Below, in pieces: positions 33,869-43,403 of a DNA stretch of 64,000 nt. Position 1 is the stretch's first letter; every line of letters begins with the position of its first letter. The position numbers and the translations under genes were made by a program. This DNA comes from Cohnella hashimotonis (lineage in GTDB: Bacteria > Bacillota > Bacilli > Paenibacillales > Paenibacillaceae): assembly GCF_030014955.1 (NCBI RefSeq), contig NZ_JAGRPV010000001.1:4092001-4156000 (forward strand). Direction: 5' to 3'. Under the pieces are notes generated by a model that made no database searches, was not told the DNA's origin, and was given only the letters and a program-made list of their open reading frames with translations.

Positions 33869-36129
33869 GCTTCCCTCTCCTTTTTGTCCGTCTCTTTTTT
33901 TACGGCGCTTTCTTCCGGATATTTGATCCGCGAATGGAACATGCCGATGACGGTCGTCTTCAGTGTCTCGGCGATCTGGTTAAGCTCGCGCACCGTCAAG
34001 TCGCATTCGCTCAGCTGCCCGTCGTCGAGCCGATCCTTGATAATCTTGGCGATGATCGATTCGACCTGCTCCACCGTCGGGGCCCCGAGCGACCGCACCG
34101 CGGCTTCGACGCTGTCCGCGATGCCGACGATGGCCGCTTCCTTGGACTGCGCCTTGGGACCGGGATAACGGAAGTCGTCCTCCGTCCATTCGTTCTCGAC
34201 GCCTTCCTGCTCTGCCTGCTTGACCGCCTTATAGTAGAAAAACTTAAGAAAAGTCGTGCCGTGGTGCTGCTCCGCAATGTCGCGGATCTGCTTGGGCAGC
34301 TTGTGCGCCTTCAGCATCTCCGCGCCGTCGCGGGCGTGCGCGATAATGATCGACGCGCTGACCTTCGGGTCGAGCTTGTCGTGCGGATTGTCGCCGCCGT
34401 TCTGATTCTCGATAAAATAGAGCGGCCGCTTCGTCTTGCCGACGTCGTGGTAGAAGGAGCCCACCCGGCATAGCAAGCCGTTCGCGCCGACCGACTCCGC
34501 GGCCGCCTCGGACAGGTTGCCGACCATCAGGCTGTGGTGGTACGTCCCCGGCGTCTCCGTGAGCAGCTTGCGAAGGAGCGGATGGTTCGGGTTGGACAGC
34601 TCCACCAGCTTGAGCGCGGACAAGATTCCGAACGTCATCTCGAAAAACGGCATGATGCCGATCACGAGCACGGCGGTCAATAGGCCGCTCGCCAGCATGA
34701 AGCCGACCGACTGGACGAGCTGGGTCCGATCCGGATCCGGGCCGACCAGCGTGAGGGCGGTCACCGCGAACGACCCGAACAGGCTGACCATAATTCCTGC
34801 CTTCAAGATGGCGGAACGCTGGCTCGCCCGATGAATCGCGAGGACGGAAGTGAACAGGACGACCGCGGCGACGAAGCCATAGCGGAAATCGAACAGGCTG
34901 GTCTGTTCGACGTTCATGACGATGCTCGCGTGAATCGTGAACAGCAAGGAACCGACCATCGCGGTCTGGACATCGACGAGGAGCGTCATCAGCATGCTGC
35001 CGAGCGCCAGCGGCGCGATATAGATGATATAGGGCCATGCCTCGCTGTGCGCCAGCGCGACCAGATGCATGACCAGTATATTGATGGCGAAAATGAATAA
35101 AAGCATCAGCCAGTCGACGTTCGTCCGCTTCATCGCAGGCTTGGCTGCCGAAGCCGTCAGCTCCGCATAGCTATAGAGCGCGAGCATGAACAGCACCGCC
35201 AGCATAAGCGCGCCGAGCTGCGGCCAATACGTCTTCTGCTCCTGCAGAAGGCCGAAGGCGTCGAGCCGCTCGTAAGATTCCTGGTCGATGACCTGTCCGG
35301 CCTTGACGATCACGTCGCCTTGCTTGATGACGACAAGCGGCGTGTTCTGCTTGGCCTGCACCTTGGCTTCCTCGGTCGCGTCCTTGTCGTAGAACTTGTT
35401 GGGCGTCAGGACGAACCGCGACAGCTCCTGCACGATCTCCCGCTGTGTCTTGAGCGTCAGCGAGCTGCCGTTGACGAGCTCCGCCACCTTGGCGCGCGCG
35501 GCTTCGGCGTCCGTAATCGGATCGGCCATCAGCCTGCGGACGACGTCGCGGCCCACCGTACGCATCTCTGCGATCTGCTCCGTCGTGAGCTTGGGCAGCT
35601 TGTAAAAGGTCTCTTCGGGAATCCTGTAGGCCTGCGCCTGCACCGCTTTTTTCATCTCCCCGAACAAGCTGGCGGAATACACGCCCGAGCCCGAGTTCGT
35701 GCTGATGAACGTATCGATAAATTGATCCACCCGGTCCGGCAGCTCGGTGCGGTAGATCTCGATCTTCTGTTCCAGCGTTACCTGGTCGTCCTGGTTAAGC
35801 TGGTCGATGCGGACGAGAATGCTGTCGATGAGATTCTCGTTGTGCAGCGCCACGTACGGATAGATGGCGCCGATCTTCTCGGCCGCTTCCTCCTGGGCCT
35901 TAAGCGTCGCTTTCTCGTCGGTCGCCTGGTGCGGCGCCTTGATGTCGTGCTCGCTTTTTGCGCCCAGCGTGATATCGTAAGTCTCCGGCACGAGGCGCGT
36001 CGACAGGCTGAAATAAAACAGCAGGACGAACGCGAGCAGCAGCAGTCCCTTGACCGCCGCGCTCTGCTTCCATCCTGCAGCAGCAAAGGAAGATAAAATA
36101 CCCGCCGGGCCGCTTCGTGTCCGATTCAT
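33865..36129 (-). CDS. pgpH: Membrane HD-domain phosphohydrolase, PgpH-type (YqfF)
   Basis: A 754-aa 7TM-HD protein. One N-terminal membrane helix (about residues 25-45) is followed by a ~230-residue extracellular 7TMR-HDED domain, then seven transmembrane helices, then a cytoplasmic HD domain whose metal motif is GSFYHDVGKTKRP with a preceding YHHSLMVGNLSE and later IIAHARDGAEM. In Listeria and Bacillus the orthologue hydrolyses cyclic di-AMP to pApA. AAAGGAGCG precedes the ATG. It follows phoH by 15 bp and overlaps ybeY. By this homology it would set c-di-AMP levels and hence potassium and osmotic balance. Confidence 0.95.
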   Translation of the reverse strand: MNRTRSGPAGILSSFAAAGWKQSAAVKGLLLLAFVLLFYFSLSTRLVPETYDITLGAKSEHDIKAPHQATDEKATLKAQEEAAEKIGAIYPYVALHNENLIDSILVRIDQLNQDDQVTLEQKIEIYRTELPDRVDQFIDTFISTNSGSGVYSASLFGEMKKAVQAQAYRIPEETFYKLPKLTTEQIAEMRTVGRDVVRRLMADPITDAEAARAKVAELVNGSSLTLKTQREIVQELSRFVLTPNKFYDKDATEEAKVQAKQNTPLVVIKQGDVIVKAGQVIDQESYERLDAFGLLQEQKTYWPQLGALMLAVLFMLALYSYAELTASAAKPAMKRTNVDWLMLLFIFAINILVMHLVALAHSEAWPYIIYIAPLALGSMLMTLLVDVQTAMVGSLLFTIHASIVMNVEQTSLFDFRYGFVAAVVLFTSVLAIHRASQRSAILKAGIMVSLFGSFAVTALTLVGPDPDRTQLVQSVGFMLASGLLTAVLVIGIMPFFEMTFGILSALKLVELSNPNHPLLRKLLTETPGTYHHSLMVGNLSEAAAESVGANGLLCRVGSFYHDVGKTKRPLYFIENQNGGDNPHDKLDPKVSASIIIAHARDGAEMLKAHKLPKQIRDIAEQHHGTTFLKFFYYKAVKQAEQEGVENEWTEDDFRYPGPKAQSKEAAIVGIADSVEAAVRSLGAPTVEQVESIIAKIIKDRLDDGQLSECDLTVRELNQIAETLKTTVIGMFHSRIKYPEESAVKKETDKKEREA

Positions 36130-36144
36130 CCGGCGCTCGCTCCT

Positions 36145-37116
36145 TTACGTATTTGTCTCGTCGTCCTTCTGATAGGCCACGATGATCTTCTGCACGAGCG
36201 CATGACGCACGACGTCCTGCTCGGAGAAGTACACGAGGCCGATCTCGGGAATATCCTTCAGAATGCGCTGCGCTTCGTTCAGGCCGGACTTCTTGCCCTT
36301 GGGCAGGTCGATCTGCGTTACGTCGCCGGTGATGACCATCCGGGAGCCGAAGCCGAGCCGCGTCAGAAACATCTTCATCTGCTCGCCGGTCGTATTCTGC
36401 GCCTCGTCGAGAATGACGTAAGAATCGTCGAGCGTACGGCCGCGCATATACGCGAGCGGCGCGATCTCGATCATGCCCCGCTCCAGCGCCTTGGCGACGC
36501 CCTCGGGACCGAGCACGTCGTTAAGCGCATCGTAAAGCGGTCGCAGGTACGGGTCGACCTTTTCTTGCATATCGCCGGGAAGAAAACCGAGATTCTCCCC
36601 TGCTTCCACGGCGGGACGGGTGAGCAGAATGCGCTTGACGCGTCCTTCCTTCAGCGCCGCCACGGCGGATACGACGGCCAGATAGGTCTTGCCGGTACCG
36701 GCGGGTCCGATGCCGAACACGATGTCTTTCTTGCGGATCATCGTAATGTAATGGCGTTGGCCGAGCGTCTTGGGGGCGATCGGCTTGCCTCTGAACGTCG
36801 TCGTAATCTCGCCCTGGAACAGCGCCAGCAATTGGTCAGCCTTCATCTCGCGCGCCAGCTCGAAGGCGTAGCGCACGTCGCGCTCCCCGACGGTGAGGCC
36901 GCTGCGGATCAACTGAAGGACTGTGTCGAAAAATTGCTGAAGAGACCGCAGGTCGCTCTCCTCGCCCTCGACGGTAATCTCCGCGTCGCGGGAATGGATA
37001 ACGGCTGCCGTCTCCTGTTGAATCATGCGCAGATACTTGTCCTGCGGACCGAACAAAGCCAGTCCCTCCGCTGCGTTGCGGAGAGGAATCGTAATGAACC
37101 GCCTGCTGTCTGTCAA
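36145..37116 (-). CDS. phoH: PhoH-family ATPase
   Basis: A 323-aa protein with a TTG start 6 bp after yqfD, preceded by GAGG. Walker A is GPAGTGKTYLAVV, Walker B is VILDEAQNTT, and an arginine finger-like region follows in FLTRLGFGSRMVITGD. PhoH proteins are ATPases often linked to RNA metabolism, and some are fused to ribonucleases; their exact role is unclear. The gene order yqfD-phoH-pgpH-ybeY is the Bacillus order, tying it to YbeY-dependent rRNA processing by context. Confidence 0.96.
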   Translation of the reverse strand: MTDSRRFITIPLRNAAEGLALFGPQDKYLRMIQQETAAVIHSRDAEITVEGEESDLRSLQQFFDTVLQLIRSGLTVGERDVRYAFELAREMKADQLLALFQGEITTTFRGKPIAPKTLGQRHYITMIRKKDIVFGIGPAGTGKTYLAVVSAVAALKEGRVKRILLTRPAVEAGENLGFLPGDMQEKVDPYLRPLYDALNDVLGPEGVAKALERGMIEIAPLAYMRGRTLDDSYVILDEAQNTTGEQMKMFLTRLGFGSRMVITGDVTQIDLPKGKKSGLNEAQRILKDIPEIGLVYFSEQDVVRHALVQKIIVAYQKDDETNT

Positions 37117-37122
37117 AAAGCC

Positions 37123-38325
37123 TCATTCCCCCTGCATATTGGAATCGGTCGCGATCGGGCGCCGTACGGCAATCGATTGTTCAATTTCAAACAGTACACG
37201 TATCATCACTTTACCATTCTCCGTTTGTTCATGCAAAATTTTTTCCGCCTTGATGACGGCGTCATTGCCCGCTGCGGACAACGCTTCCGCCCGTGCTTGC
37301 GCCAGTCCCGCTTCTCTCGCCGCCTCGGACGTCAGGCGCTCGCTCCGTTTTTCGACCGCCAGCTCCTTTTCCTTCAGAACGGCAAAGGGCAGCGTCCAGT
37401 TCCCCCATTTGAACGTCCGCCAATCCGCGAACGTATTGGATACCGCGTACGGCTCCTGGCCGTAGCCGCTCGTCTGCAACGCGCGGTTCCCGATGACGAG
37501 ATAGGTCCGCTCCGCCGAATCGCCCGTATAATAATTCGTGCTCCGCGCAAGCGGCGATACGATGCCGTATTCGTACCAGACAAGCCCGCGCACTTCGCCT
37601 TCCGAAGCGACCAGCTTGACCCGGTCCGCTTCCCCGAGCTGTCCGGAGATCAGCACTTCTCCCTTGCGCACGCGCGTATTGCGCGAGACCTTCGGCTTGC
37701 CGCTCTCCGCGACGATCCGCGTCACGACGGCGTCCGCCTTCGCAATCAGGTCGCTGGGCCCGCTCTCCTTTTTTACTTCGGGCTTGTTCGACCGAATGAC
37801 GTTGATAACGTAGCGGGTCCCGCTTTTTTCTACGCCCACCCATGCCGCGTCGGGCAGCCTGCGCGCGAGCCGGTGCGCCAGCTCCGTAGCGTCCGGCAGA
37901 CGGGGCGACCATTGCAGCGGCCGGATGCCTTCCGCGGCCGCTGCCTTGCGGATCTCCGCCTCTGGGACCGTATCGTCCGTGCGGATCTGCACGTCCCAAA
38001 CGAGCGTAGACAGCGCAAACAGCGCTACGATAAAAAACAGCAGGCCGCCCGCAAACGTCTTGCGCCTGGACAAGCGGCCGAGCTTGAACGGCAGGCCCCG
38101 GCGTTCCAGCACGCGCGGACGGGCGCCCGCCATACGAAGAATCGGCCGCAGCGAGAAAAAGTCGGGCACGGAAACCCAAAACGATAGGCGTCCATCCCGG
38201 TCGTAAGCAATATCCCACAGCTCGATCCGGTTCGAGCCGGCCGCGTTCAAAAAGATTCGGCTGTCTCCGCCGACGAGTCTGACGCGCACGCTGCCGCGTA
38301 TAAAACTTATCCATTGACCCTTCAA
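37123..38325 (-). CDS. yqfD: Sporulation protein YqfD
   Basis: A 400-aa membrane protein of the sporulation YqfD family. It has a short cytoplasmic head, one hydrophobic helix near residues 90-115 (LLFFIVALFALSTLV), then a large external part with VGVEKSGTRYVINVIR and RKGEVLISGQLG. The TTG start is supported by GAGGGGGAG. In B. subtilis yqfC and yqfD are sigma-E-controlled and are needed for engulfment-stage sporulation. I did not find a confident sigma-E promoter before yqfC here. The presence of the pair supports an endospore-forming host. Confidence 0.95.
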   Translation of the reverse strand: MKGQWISFIRGSVRVRLVGGDSRIFLNAAGSNRIELWDIAYDRDGRLSFWVSVPDFFSLRPILRMAGARPRVLERRGLPFKLGRLSRRKTFAGGLLFFIVALFALSTLVWDVQIRTDDTVPEAEIRKAAAAEGIRPLQWSPRLPDATELAHRLARRLPDAAWVGVEKSGTRYVINVIRSNKPEVKKESGPSDLIAKADAVVTRIVAESGKPKVSRNTRVRKGEVLISGQLGEADRVKLVASEGEVRGLVWYEYGIVSPLARSTNYYTGDSAERTYLVIGNRALQTSGYGQEPYAVSNTFADWRTFKWGNWTLPFAVLKEKELAVEKRSERLTSEAAREAGLAQARAEALSAAGNDAVIKAEKILHEQTENGKVMIRVLFEIEQSIAVRRPIATDSNMQGE

Positions 38326-38464
38326 CGGCTTCTCCCCCTCTTCAGGCTTGTCCTCCAGCTTCGATGACGGCGCCCACTTCGCGGCACCGCGTGAGTGTGT
38401 CTATATAGCCGGCTGCGATCTCGGGCCCGGACGAGTCCTCGCGTCCGGGCGCTGCCGGCGGTTT

Positions 38465-38749
38465 TCAATCGCCCTGATGCAGCAGTACGCCGGTTATTTT
38501 CCCTTCGACGAACACTTCCTCGCCGCCGATGAGCCGGATGACGAGATCGCTCCCGACGATCTCCAGCTCGCCGCGGTCCATCGCGAGCCGCAGCCGATCC
38601 TGCGAAAAGTGAAGCACGCCCCGGTGATTTTCCACCGTCAGCTGGAGTCCCGCGATCATCGTAATCCGCGGCACGTCCAATACGACGTCCTGCGGCAAAT
38701 CGAGAACGCGGGCCGTCCATTTGCGCAGCTTGCGTCCGACACGCGGCAT
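38465..38749 (-). CDS. yqfC: Sporulation protein YqfC
   Basis: A 94-aa protein (family about 93 aa). It begins MPRVGRKLRKWTARVLDLPQ and contains the conserved VVLDVPRITMIAG and VENHRGVLHFS, with a C-terminal beta-rich half. The ATG at 38749 is preferred over the open extension because GGGAGGGGGA lies upstream. It precedes yqfD with 139 bp between, no gene in the gap. The two are a sporulation pair in Bacillus. The region upstream to 39104 (about 355 bp) holds one terminator for the opposite neighbour and nothing else I can support. Confidence 0.92.
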   Translation of the reverse strand: MPRVGRKLRKWTARVLDLPQDVVLDVPRITMIAGLQLTVENHRGVLHFSQDRLRLAMDRGELEIVGSDLVIRLIGGEEVFVEGKITGVLLHQGD

Positions 38750-38839
38750 GACGCGTCCCCCTCCCATACGTTCCATCTATATGCGGGGCGCGCGGGGATT
38801 ATGAGAACGGGAGCGTTGATGATCGTGTCGAGAGCGCAA

Positions 38840-38872
38840 AGAAAAACCGCCAGGGAAGATCGTCCTGACGGC
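38840..38872 (-). terminator. Terminator downstream of the TIM-barrel gene
   Basis: On the minus strand CCGTCAGG and CCTGGCGG form an 8-bp stem (one G-T) with a 9-nt loop, followed by TTTTTC. It is about 230 bp after the TIM-barrel gene's stop, and the interval 38873-39104 has no recognisable gene. Confidence 0.75.
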
Positions 38873-39104
38873 TCTTATAACTTGGGTGTATCCGAAACTC
38901 GAATCGCGCGAAACCTCGATTGGCTGCTCATCTCGCCGACCGCGTCGTTTTGTCGCAGATTAAGCGCGCTTGCCTGTCCACAATCGCCTCCGACCCATCA
39001 AGAAGAAAACCATCGCCTCTTCGGCTAGCGGCCGGTTGAGCAGGCTGACAACGCATGAAGGCGCTGAATCCTCTTGTTTACTGGACGCACTGCAATAACA
39101 TACT

Positions 39105-39878
39105 TTAGAAACCCGATTCATCTTCGCGGACTTGTCGGACTATGTTTTTCAGAACGGACGCATCCTCTAGAAACTGTCCGATCTCTCCGTCTTTGACGAA
39201 TTCCAGCAGGAGATAACGCGGTTTGTCCGTGCTCCGCAATACGTCCGTGTAAGATTGCCAAGCCGTGTTGCCGACCTTCAGCGGCTGCTGCCTTCGTCGT
39301 TCGTCATAGTGAAATACATGAACATTGGAAAGCCAAGGCAAAAAGGCGGTCAGCGTCGTCAAATTACGTTGAGGAGAAACTTCAGGTTGCGGTTGCCAAT
39401 ACAATTTTACGTTGTTGCTTGCGATCGACCGGATAAGCGATACGGCCGACACCTCCGTGTCCGCGAGCGTACCGTCGTGAAATTCCAAGGAAAGTCCGAT
39501 GCCCCGCTGTTGCGACAGCTCCGCCATCCGCTGGATCTCTTCTACGATCCTTCGGCGAGAATCGTCGTCCGCTTCGGCCGAGCCGACGCTGCCCGCCCAG
39601 ATTCGTATGGCTGGGGCGCCCAGTGCATCCGCTGAATCCAAAACTAGCGAAAAGTTATTGTCATCGCCGACTCGATAATAGGAACCGTAGGACGACACCT
39701 GCAGCCCCGCAGACTCGGTCATGGCGCGAACTTGCCCAGCTAGCCGAAGATCGCCGGGCGGTACGTGAACGTCTCCACCCCATTCGATGCCGTCAAGGCC
39801 GGCTTGCGCTGCAAGCGAGACGATCTCTTCGGGGGACAAGCTGCGGAAGGTTACGGATACAAGACCTGTAAATAACAT
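39105..39878 (-). CDS. Sugar phosphate isomerase/epimerase-type TIM-barrel protein
   Basis: A 257-aa member of the xylose isomerase-like TIM-barrel family. Start at the second ATG (39878), where AAAGGA stands at proper distance; another ATG three codons earlier touches it. The fold is suggested by repeated beta-alpha segments: GLDGIEWGGDVHVPPG, IRIWAGSVGS, LSLEFHDGTLADT, NVHVFHYDE and LLLEFVKDGE, whose Glu/His/Asp residues could bind a divalent metal. The family includes epimerases, isomerases and endonuclease IV-like enzymes, and I cannot name the substrate. It has its own terminator and is inserted between the floA cluster and yqfC, where Bacillus has no such gene; its GC content looks a little lower than its neighbours. 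Confidence 0.8.
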   Translation of the reverse strand: MLFTGLVSVTFRSLSPEEIVSLAAQAGLDGIEWGGDVHVPPGDLRLAGQVRAMTESAGLQVSSYGSYYRVGDDNNFSLVLDSADALGAPAIRIWAGSVGSAEADDDSRRRIVEEIQRMAELSQQRGIGLSLEFHDGTLADTEVSAVSLIRSIASNNVKLYWQPQPEVSPQRNLTTLTAFLPWLSNVHVFHYDERRRQQPLKVGNTAWQSYTDVLRSTDKPRYLLLEFVKDGEIGQFLEDASVLKNIVRQVREDESGF

Positions 39879-40060
39879 ACGATTCATCCTTTCGGTTCTA
39901 GGGCGAGCGCGTTCGCCTGCCAGTTCAATCCTTATAAGCGTATTCTAAACCATGCATGATTCGTTCGAAAGCGACTCCTCAGCCTGACGCGCATTTCTGC
40001 CACCCTTTGTGCTTCGGCGCTGGAGCGCGAACCAGCCCCACCTAAGCTCGCCACCATGCG

Positions 40061-40100
40061 AAAAACCGCCTTGCCGGGGTTGCCCCATAGCAAGACGGTC
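40061..40100 (-). terminator. Terminator after the yqeZ-floA cluster
   Basis: On the minus strand ACCGTCTTGC and GCAAGGCGGT form a 10-bp stem with one wobble and a 15-nt loop, followed by TTTTTC. It lies 30 bp past the stop of the gene ending at 40130. Confidence 0.92.
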
Positions 40101-40129
40101 TATTTTTCCTTGCGGACAAGCAGCATTCG

Positions 40130-40762
40130 CTATCTTCTAAATGGCTTGCGCGAACGCGGCGGTCCCAAAATTTCTGCCCACATTACGGCGCGAGCCAGCT
40201 CGCTGTGCTTCGGTCGGGACGGCGCAGCAGGTTGCTGCGCTTGTGGGGGCGCATAAGGCACCGCATTCGCGGCCGCGTGGTACGCCGCATCCTCGCGCGC
40301 CGCTTGGGCTGCGGACGCGGAGGGTAGGCCTTCTCCGCCCGATTCGCCTTCGCCGGCCCACGGAACGGGCGTCGGCGCCGGAGTGCCCGGACTCCGGTAG
40401 ACGATCTGCTTGTCGCCGTCGGGAGCCCGACGCTCTTCCTCCGCCCGCTCGACGTTACGCGGACGCGTTGGCAGCGTCACAAACGGCGGCTGCCTTCGTT
40501 CGGACATCGCCGGCCCCTCCCGCCGCTCGACCGGCCGTTGGGCCGTCATCGGCCTTTGAGCCGGCTTCGGATCCGCGGCCGGTCTCATCGGACGCGGCAG
40601 CCCGCCTCCGCCAAAGTCCGGCATGCGGCCGGACGGGCGGTTGCCCGGCTTGCCCTCCGGCGGCTTTTCAAGCGGCGATTTGCGGAAAAGAACGAACAGG
40701 ATGCCCAGCGCCACGATAACAAAATGAATGTTTCCCAGCAAAAAGCCGACCAACTGCTCCAT
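40130..40762 (-). CDS. floA-linked membrane-anchored proline-rich protein, unknown function
   Basis: A 210-aa protein occupying the yqfB position next to floA, with 5 bp between them. Residues 5-25 (VGFLLGNIHFVIVALGILF) form a single membrane helix with a very short N-terminus outside. Residues 30-175 are Pro/Arg/Ala-rich and likely disordered. The end is a compact motif, LARAVMWAEILGPPRSRKPF, that looks conserved rather than disordered and could be a protein-docking peptide. The location suggests a partner of flotillin FloA or of the NfeD-type protein in membrane microdomains, but this is only inference from context. The terminator at 40061 ends the cluster. Confidence 0.75.
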   Translation of the reverse strand: MEQLVGFLLGNIHFVIVALGILFVLFRKSPLEKPPEGKPGNRPSGRMPDFGGGGLPRPMRPAADPKPAQRPMTAQRPVERREGPAMSERRQPPFVTLPTRPRNVERAEEERRAPDGDKQIVYRSPGTPAPTPVPWAGEGESGGEGLPSASAAQAAREDAAYHAAANAVPYAPPQAQQPAAPSRPKHSELARAVMWAEILGPPRSRKPFRR

Positions 40763-40767
40763 GGCGA

Positions 40768-41757
40768 TCAGCGCTCCTCGCCGCTGTTAGAACCCGCCTC
40801 GCCCTTGCCGATCGAACCGCGCATTTGCGTATCCGCCTCGAGGTTCTTCAGATTCATGTAATCCATGACGCCCATCTTGCCGCCGCGAAGCGCTTCGGCC
40901 ATCGCAAGCGGCACGTCGGACTCGGACTCGACGACCTTCGCCCGCATCTCGACGACACGCGCTTTCATCTCCTGCTCCTGCGCGACGGCCATGGCGCGGC
41001 GTTCCTCCGCCTTCGCCTGTGCGATGCGCTTGTCGGCCTCCGCTTGTTCCGTCTGCAGATGGGCGCCGATATTCTTGCCGATGTCGACATCCATGATATC
41101 GATGGAGAGGATCTCGAAGGCGGTGCCGGCGTCAAGCCCTTTGGCTAACACGGTCCGCGAGATGAGATCCGGGTTTTCAAGCACGTCCTTGTGAGAATTG
41201 GCCGAGCCGTTCGTACTGACGATGCCTTCCCCGACGCGAGCGATGATCGTCTCTTCGCCGGCGCCGCCGACGAGCCGGTCGATATTGGCACGTACGGTGA
41301 CTCGCGCCTTGACCTTGACCTCGATGCCGTCTTTGGCGACAGCCGATACGACCGGCGTCTCGATGACGCGCGGATTGACGCTCATCTGAACGGCCTGCAG
41401 CACGTCTCGGCCCGCCAGATCGATCGCGGCCGCACGCTCGAAAGGCAGCGGAATATTGGCGCGCTGCGCCGCGATAAGCGCGTTGACGACGCGGTCGACG
41501 TTGCCTCCTGCGAGAAAGTGGCTTTCCAGCTGGTTGATGTTAAGGCCAAGTCCGGCCTTGGTCGCCTTGATCATCGGGTTGACGATCCGGCTGGGCACGA
41601 CTCGGCGGAGCCGCATGGCAACCAGCGTGATAATGCTGATTCGCACGCCGGATGCGAGAGCGGAAATCCAGAGCATAAACGGGAAAAAGCTGAAAAACAC
41701 GGCTAGCGCGATAATAATCAAAGCGCCGATTATCAAGAGCTGTACATTCGGATCCAA
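40768..41757 (-). CDS. floA: Flotillin-like protein FloA (YqfA)
   Basis: A 329-aa scaffold of membrane microdomains. I start it at the TTG at 41757 so that it begins [14 protein letters not shown], as B. subtilis FloA begins with MDP; GGAGGG lies 7 nt upstream, whereas the ATG five codons earlier overlaps that site. The N-terminal hydrophobic hairpin, then the SPFH-type domain with [39 protein letters not shown] and [18 protein letters not shown], are nearly the Bacillus sequence. The C-terminal coiled coil has [20 protein letters not shown]. It organises lipid microdomains and clusters membrane proteins. The NfeD-type protein gene stands 33 bp upstream. Confidence 0.97.
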   Translation of the reverse strand: MDPNVQLLIIGALIIIALAVFFSFFPFMLWISALASGVRISIITLVAMRLRRVVPSRIVNPMIKATKAGLGLNINQLESHFLAGGNVDRVVNALIAAQRANIPLPFERAAAIDLAGRDVLQAVQMSVNPRVIETPVVSAVAKDGIEVKVKARVTVRANIDRLVGGAGEETIIARVGEGIVSTNGSANSHKDVLENPDLISRTVLAKGLDAGTAFEILSIDIMDVDIGKNIGAHLQTEQAEADKRIAQAKAEERRAMAVAQEQEMKARVVEMRAKVVESESDVPLAMAEALRGGKMGVMDYMNLKNLEADTQMRGSIGKGEAGSNSGEER

Positions 41758-41790
41758 ATATAATCCCTCCATATCAAAATCAAAATAAGT

Positions 41791-43200
41791 TTATTCGTCC
41801 ACCAATATGGCCTTGACCAGAATTCGCGTACCATCGACGGATACGACCTCGATCCGCTGCCCGGCGTTCAAAAACGCTCCGTCCGAGATGACGTCAACAC
41901 GACGTCCACCGATCTCCGCGACGCCGGAAGGACGAAGCGGAGACAACGTCACCCCATAGCTTCCGATCAGGAGCTCGCGATCGTCCCCGCTCGGGACAAA
42001 GCCCTGCTCCGCAGTGAGCCGCTCCTGCAGGATGAAACGGTTCCATATCCCCCGCTTGCGGAAAACGTAAGCAATGACAACAACGAGCGCAAGCGCGATC
42101 AGCAAGGCGTAGCCGAGGGATTCGAACGCATTGCCGGTATCGTAGGCAGCCGTAACGACGCCGCTGACGATGCCCGCCCCGCCCAGTAAACCGAGAATGC
42201 CGAAGCTCGGAACGAACATTTCCAGGACGATAAAAACGACGCCGGCCACAAACAGCACGATCGATTCTCGACCGGCGAAGCCGGCCACCTGCTGCCCGAA
42301 AAAGTAGAGGCCGAACGACAGCAAGCCGAGTATGCCGGGTACGCCGAACCCGGGGACGATCAACTCGATCAATACGCCCGCGATGCCGACAATCAGCAGC
42401 AGCGTCATGATCGCCGGACTTGTCAGCGTCTGGGAAGCGCGCTCGGCAAGCGTCGGATTTTCGTGGACGACCGTGAGCCCTTCAAGCCCTTCTGAGGCGA
42501 TCGCTTGTTCAACCGTCTCCGCTTGCCCTTCAGCATACCCTGCCTTGAGCGCCTCGTCGGCGCTTAAGGAAATAATCTCGCCCTTCTGTTTGGTTCGGTT
42601 CAAGCCTTTAATCTCGACGACCGCGTTCGGATCCACCATGCCGACCGCAATCCGCCCGTCGCGGCCGTTCATCTCTGCCGCCGAGCTCATCTGCTTGCTC
42701 CAGAAGGACACGATCTTAGGGCTCTCGACAGCTTCGCCTGCGGCATTCACCACCATCGCGGCTCCAATCGTGGATCCGGGCGACATATAGAGACGTTTCG
42801 CGTTTAATGCGATGTAAGCGCCCGCCGACGCCGCCTTGCCTTTGACGAAGGCCATCGTCGGCACCTTCGCCGAACGGATGCGCTCCCCGATCGCTTCCGC
42901 GCTCGCAAGGCTTCCGCCGGGCGTATCGATCTCCAGCACCGCGAGTGCGGCGCCCGCTTCCTCCGCTTCGGTCAATGCCCGATCCAGAAACGAGGCGAGT
43001 CCGCGTTCTACCGTCATTTTAACCGGTATGACATAGACCGAGTAGCCGTCCGCTGCGGCTGGCGATGCTTTCGTTTCCGCCTTGGCGGAAGGCGCGCATG
43101 CCGCAAACGAGAATGCCACCAGCATCAGCATGGCCAGCGGCCAGAGCAGCCGCGCGTGCGGCCGCCCTGCTTTTCCTATCGCTTTTCCTTGACGGGTCAA
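41791..43200 (-). CDS. yqeZ: NfeD-type membrane protein with ClpP-like serine protease domain (YqeZ)
   Basis: About 469 aa. The TTG at 43200 is favoured by GGGAGGGGGAGAGG just upstream; an ATG at 43242 is in frame but has no ribosome binding site. A signal-type helix with FSFAACAPSAKA comes first, then an external ClpP-class domain: LEIDTPGGSLASAE, catalytic Ser in GKAASAGAYIALNA, and the region MSPGSTIGAA. Four to five membrane helices follow, and a C-terminal OB-fold NfeDC domain (GVTLSPLRPSGVAEIGGRRVDV) ends the protein. In B. subtilis it works beside FloA. Partner is inferred from the floA neighbour. Confidence 0.94.
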   Translation of the reverse strand: MTRQGKAIGKAGRPHARLLWPLAMLMLVAFSFAACAPSAKAETKASPAAADGYSVYVIPVKMTVERGLASFLDRALTEAEEAGAALAVLEIDTPGGSLASAEAIGERIRSAKVPTMAFVKGKAASAGAYIALNAKRLYMSPGSTIGAAMVVNAAGEAVESPKIVSFWSKQMSSAAEMNGRDGRIAVGMVDPNAVVEIKGLNRTKQKGEIISLSADEALKAGYAEGQAETVEQAIASEGLEGLTVVHENPTLAERASQTLTSPAIMTLLLIVGIAGVLIELIVPGFGVPGILGLLSFGLYFFGQQVAGFAGRESIVLFVAGVVFIVLEMFVPSFGILGLLGGAGIVSGVVTAAYDTGNAFESLGYALLIALALVVVIAYVFRKRGIWNRFILQERLTAEQGFVPSGDDRELLIGSYGVTLSPLRPSGVAEIGGRRVDVISDGAFLNAGQRIEVVSVDGTRILVKAILVDE

Positions 43201-43358
43201 AAAGCCTCTCCCCCTCCCTCGGGAACCTCCGGTTGCGGTCATCTTACGGCATACCGCAGCCCCGTATGACTTTTTGTACGTTATGTAAGGGCTTTACGTT
43301 TCATCATATGCGCGGTTGACCGTCTATTCATCATACCCTTAAACGGCTGCGAAGACGC

Positions 43359-43385
43359 AAAAAGCACTCTCCGGAAGGAGAGTGC
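43359..43385 (-). terminator. Terminator of rpsU-yqeY
   Basis: On the minus strand GCACTCTCC-TTCC-GGAGAGTGC, a perfect 9-bp stem, followed by TTTTTGC. It ends the rpsU-yqeY transcript and leaves about 115 bp for a promoter of yqeZ-floA. Confidence 0.95.
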
Positions 43386-43403
43386 CTGTCGTTCTCGAGA
43401 TAA

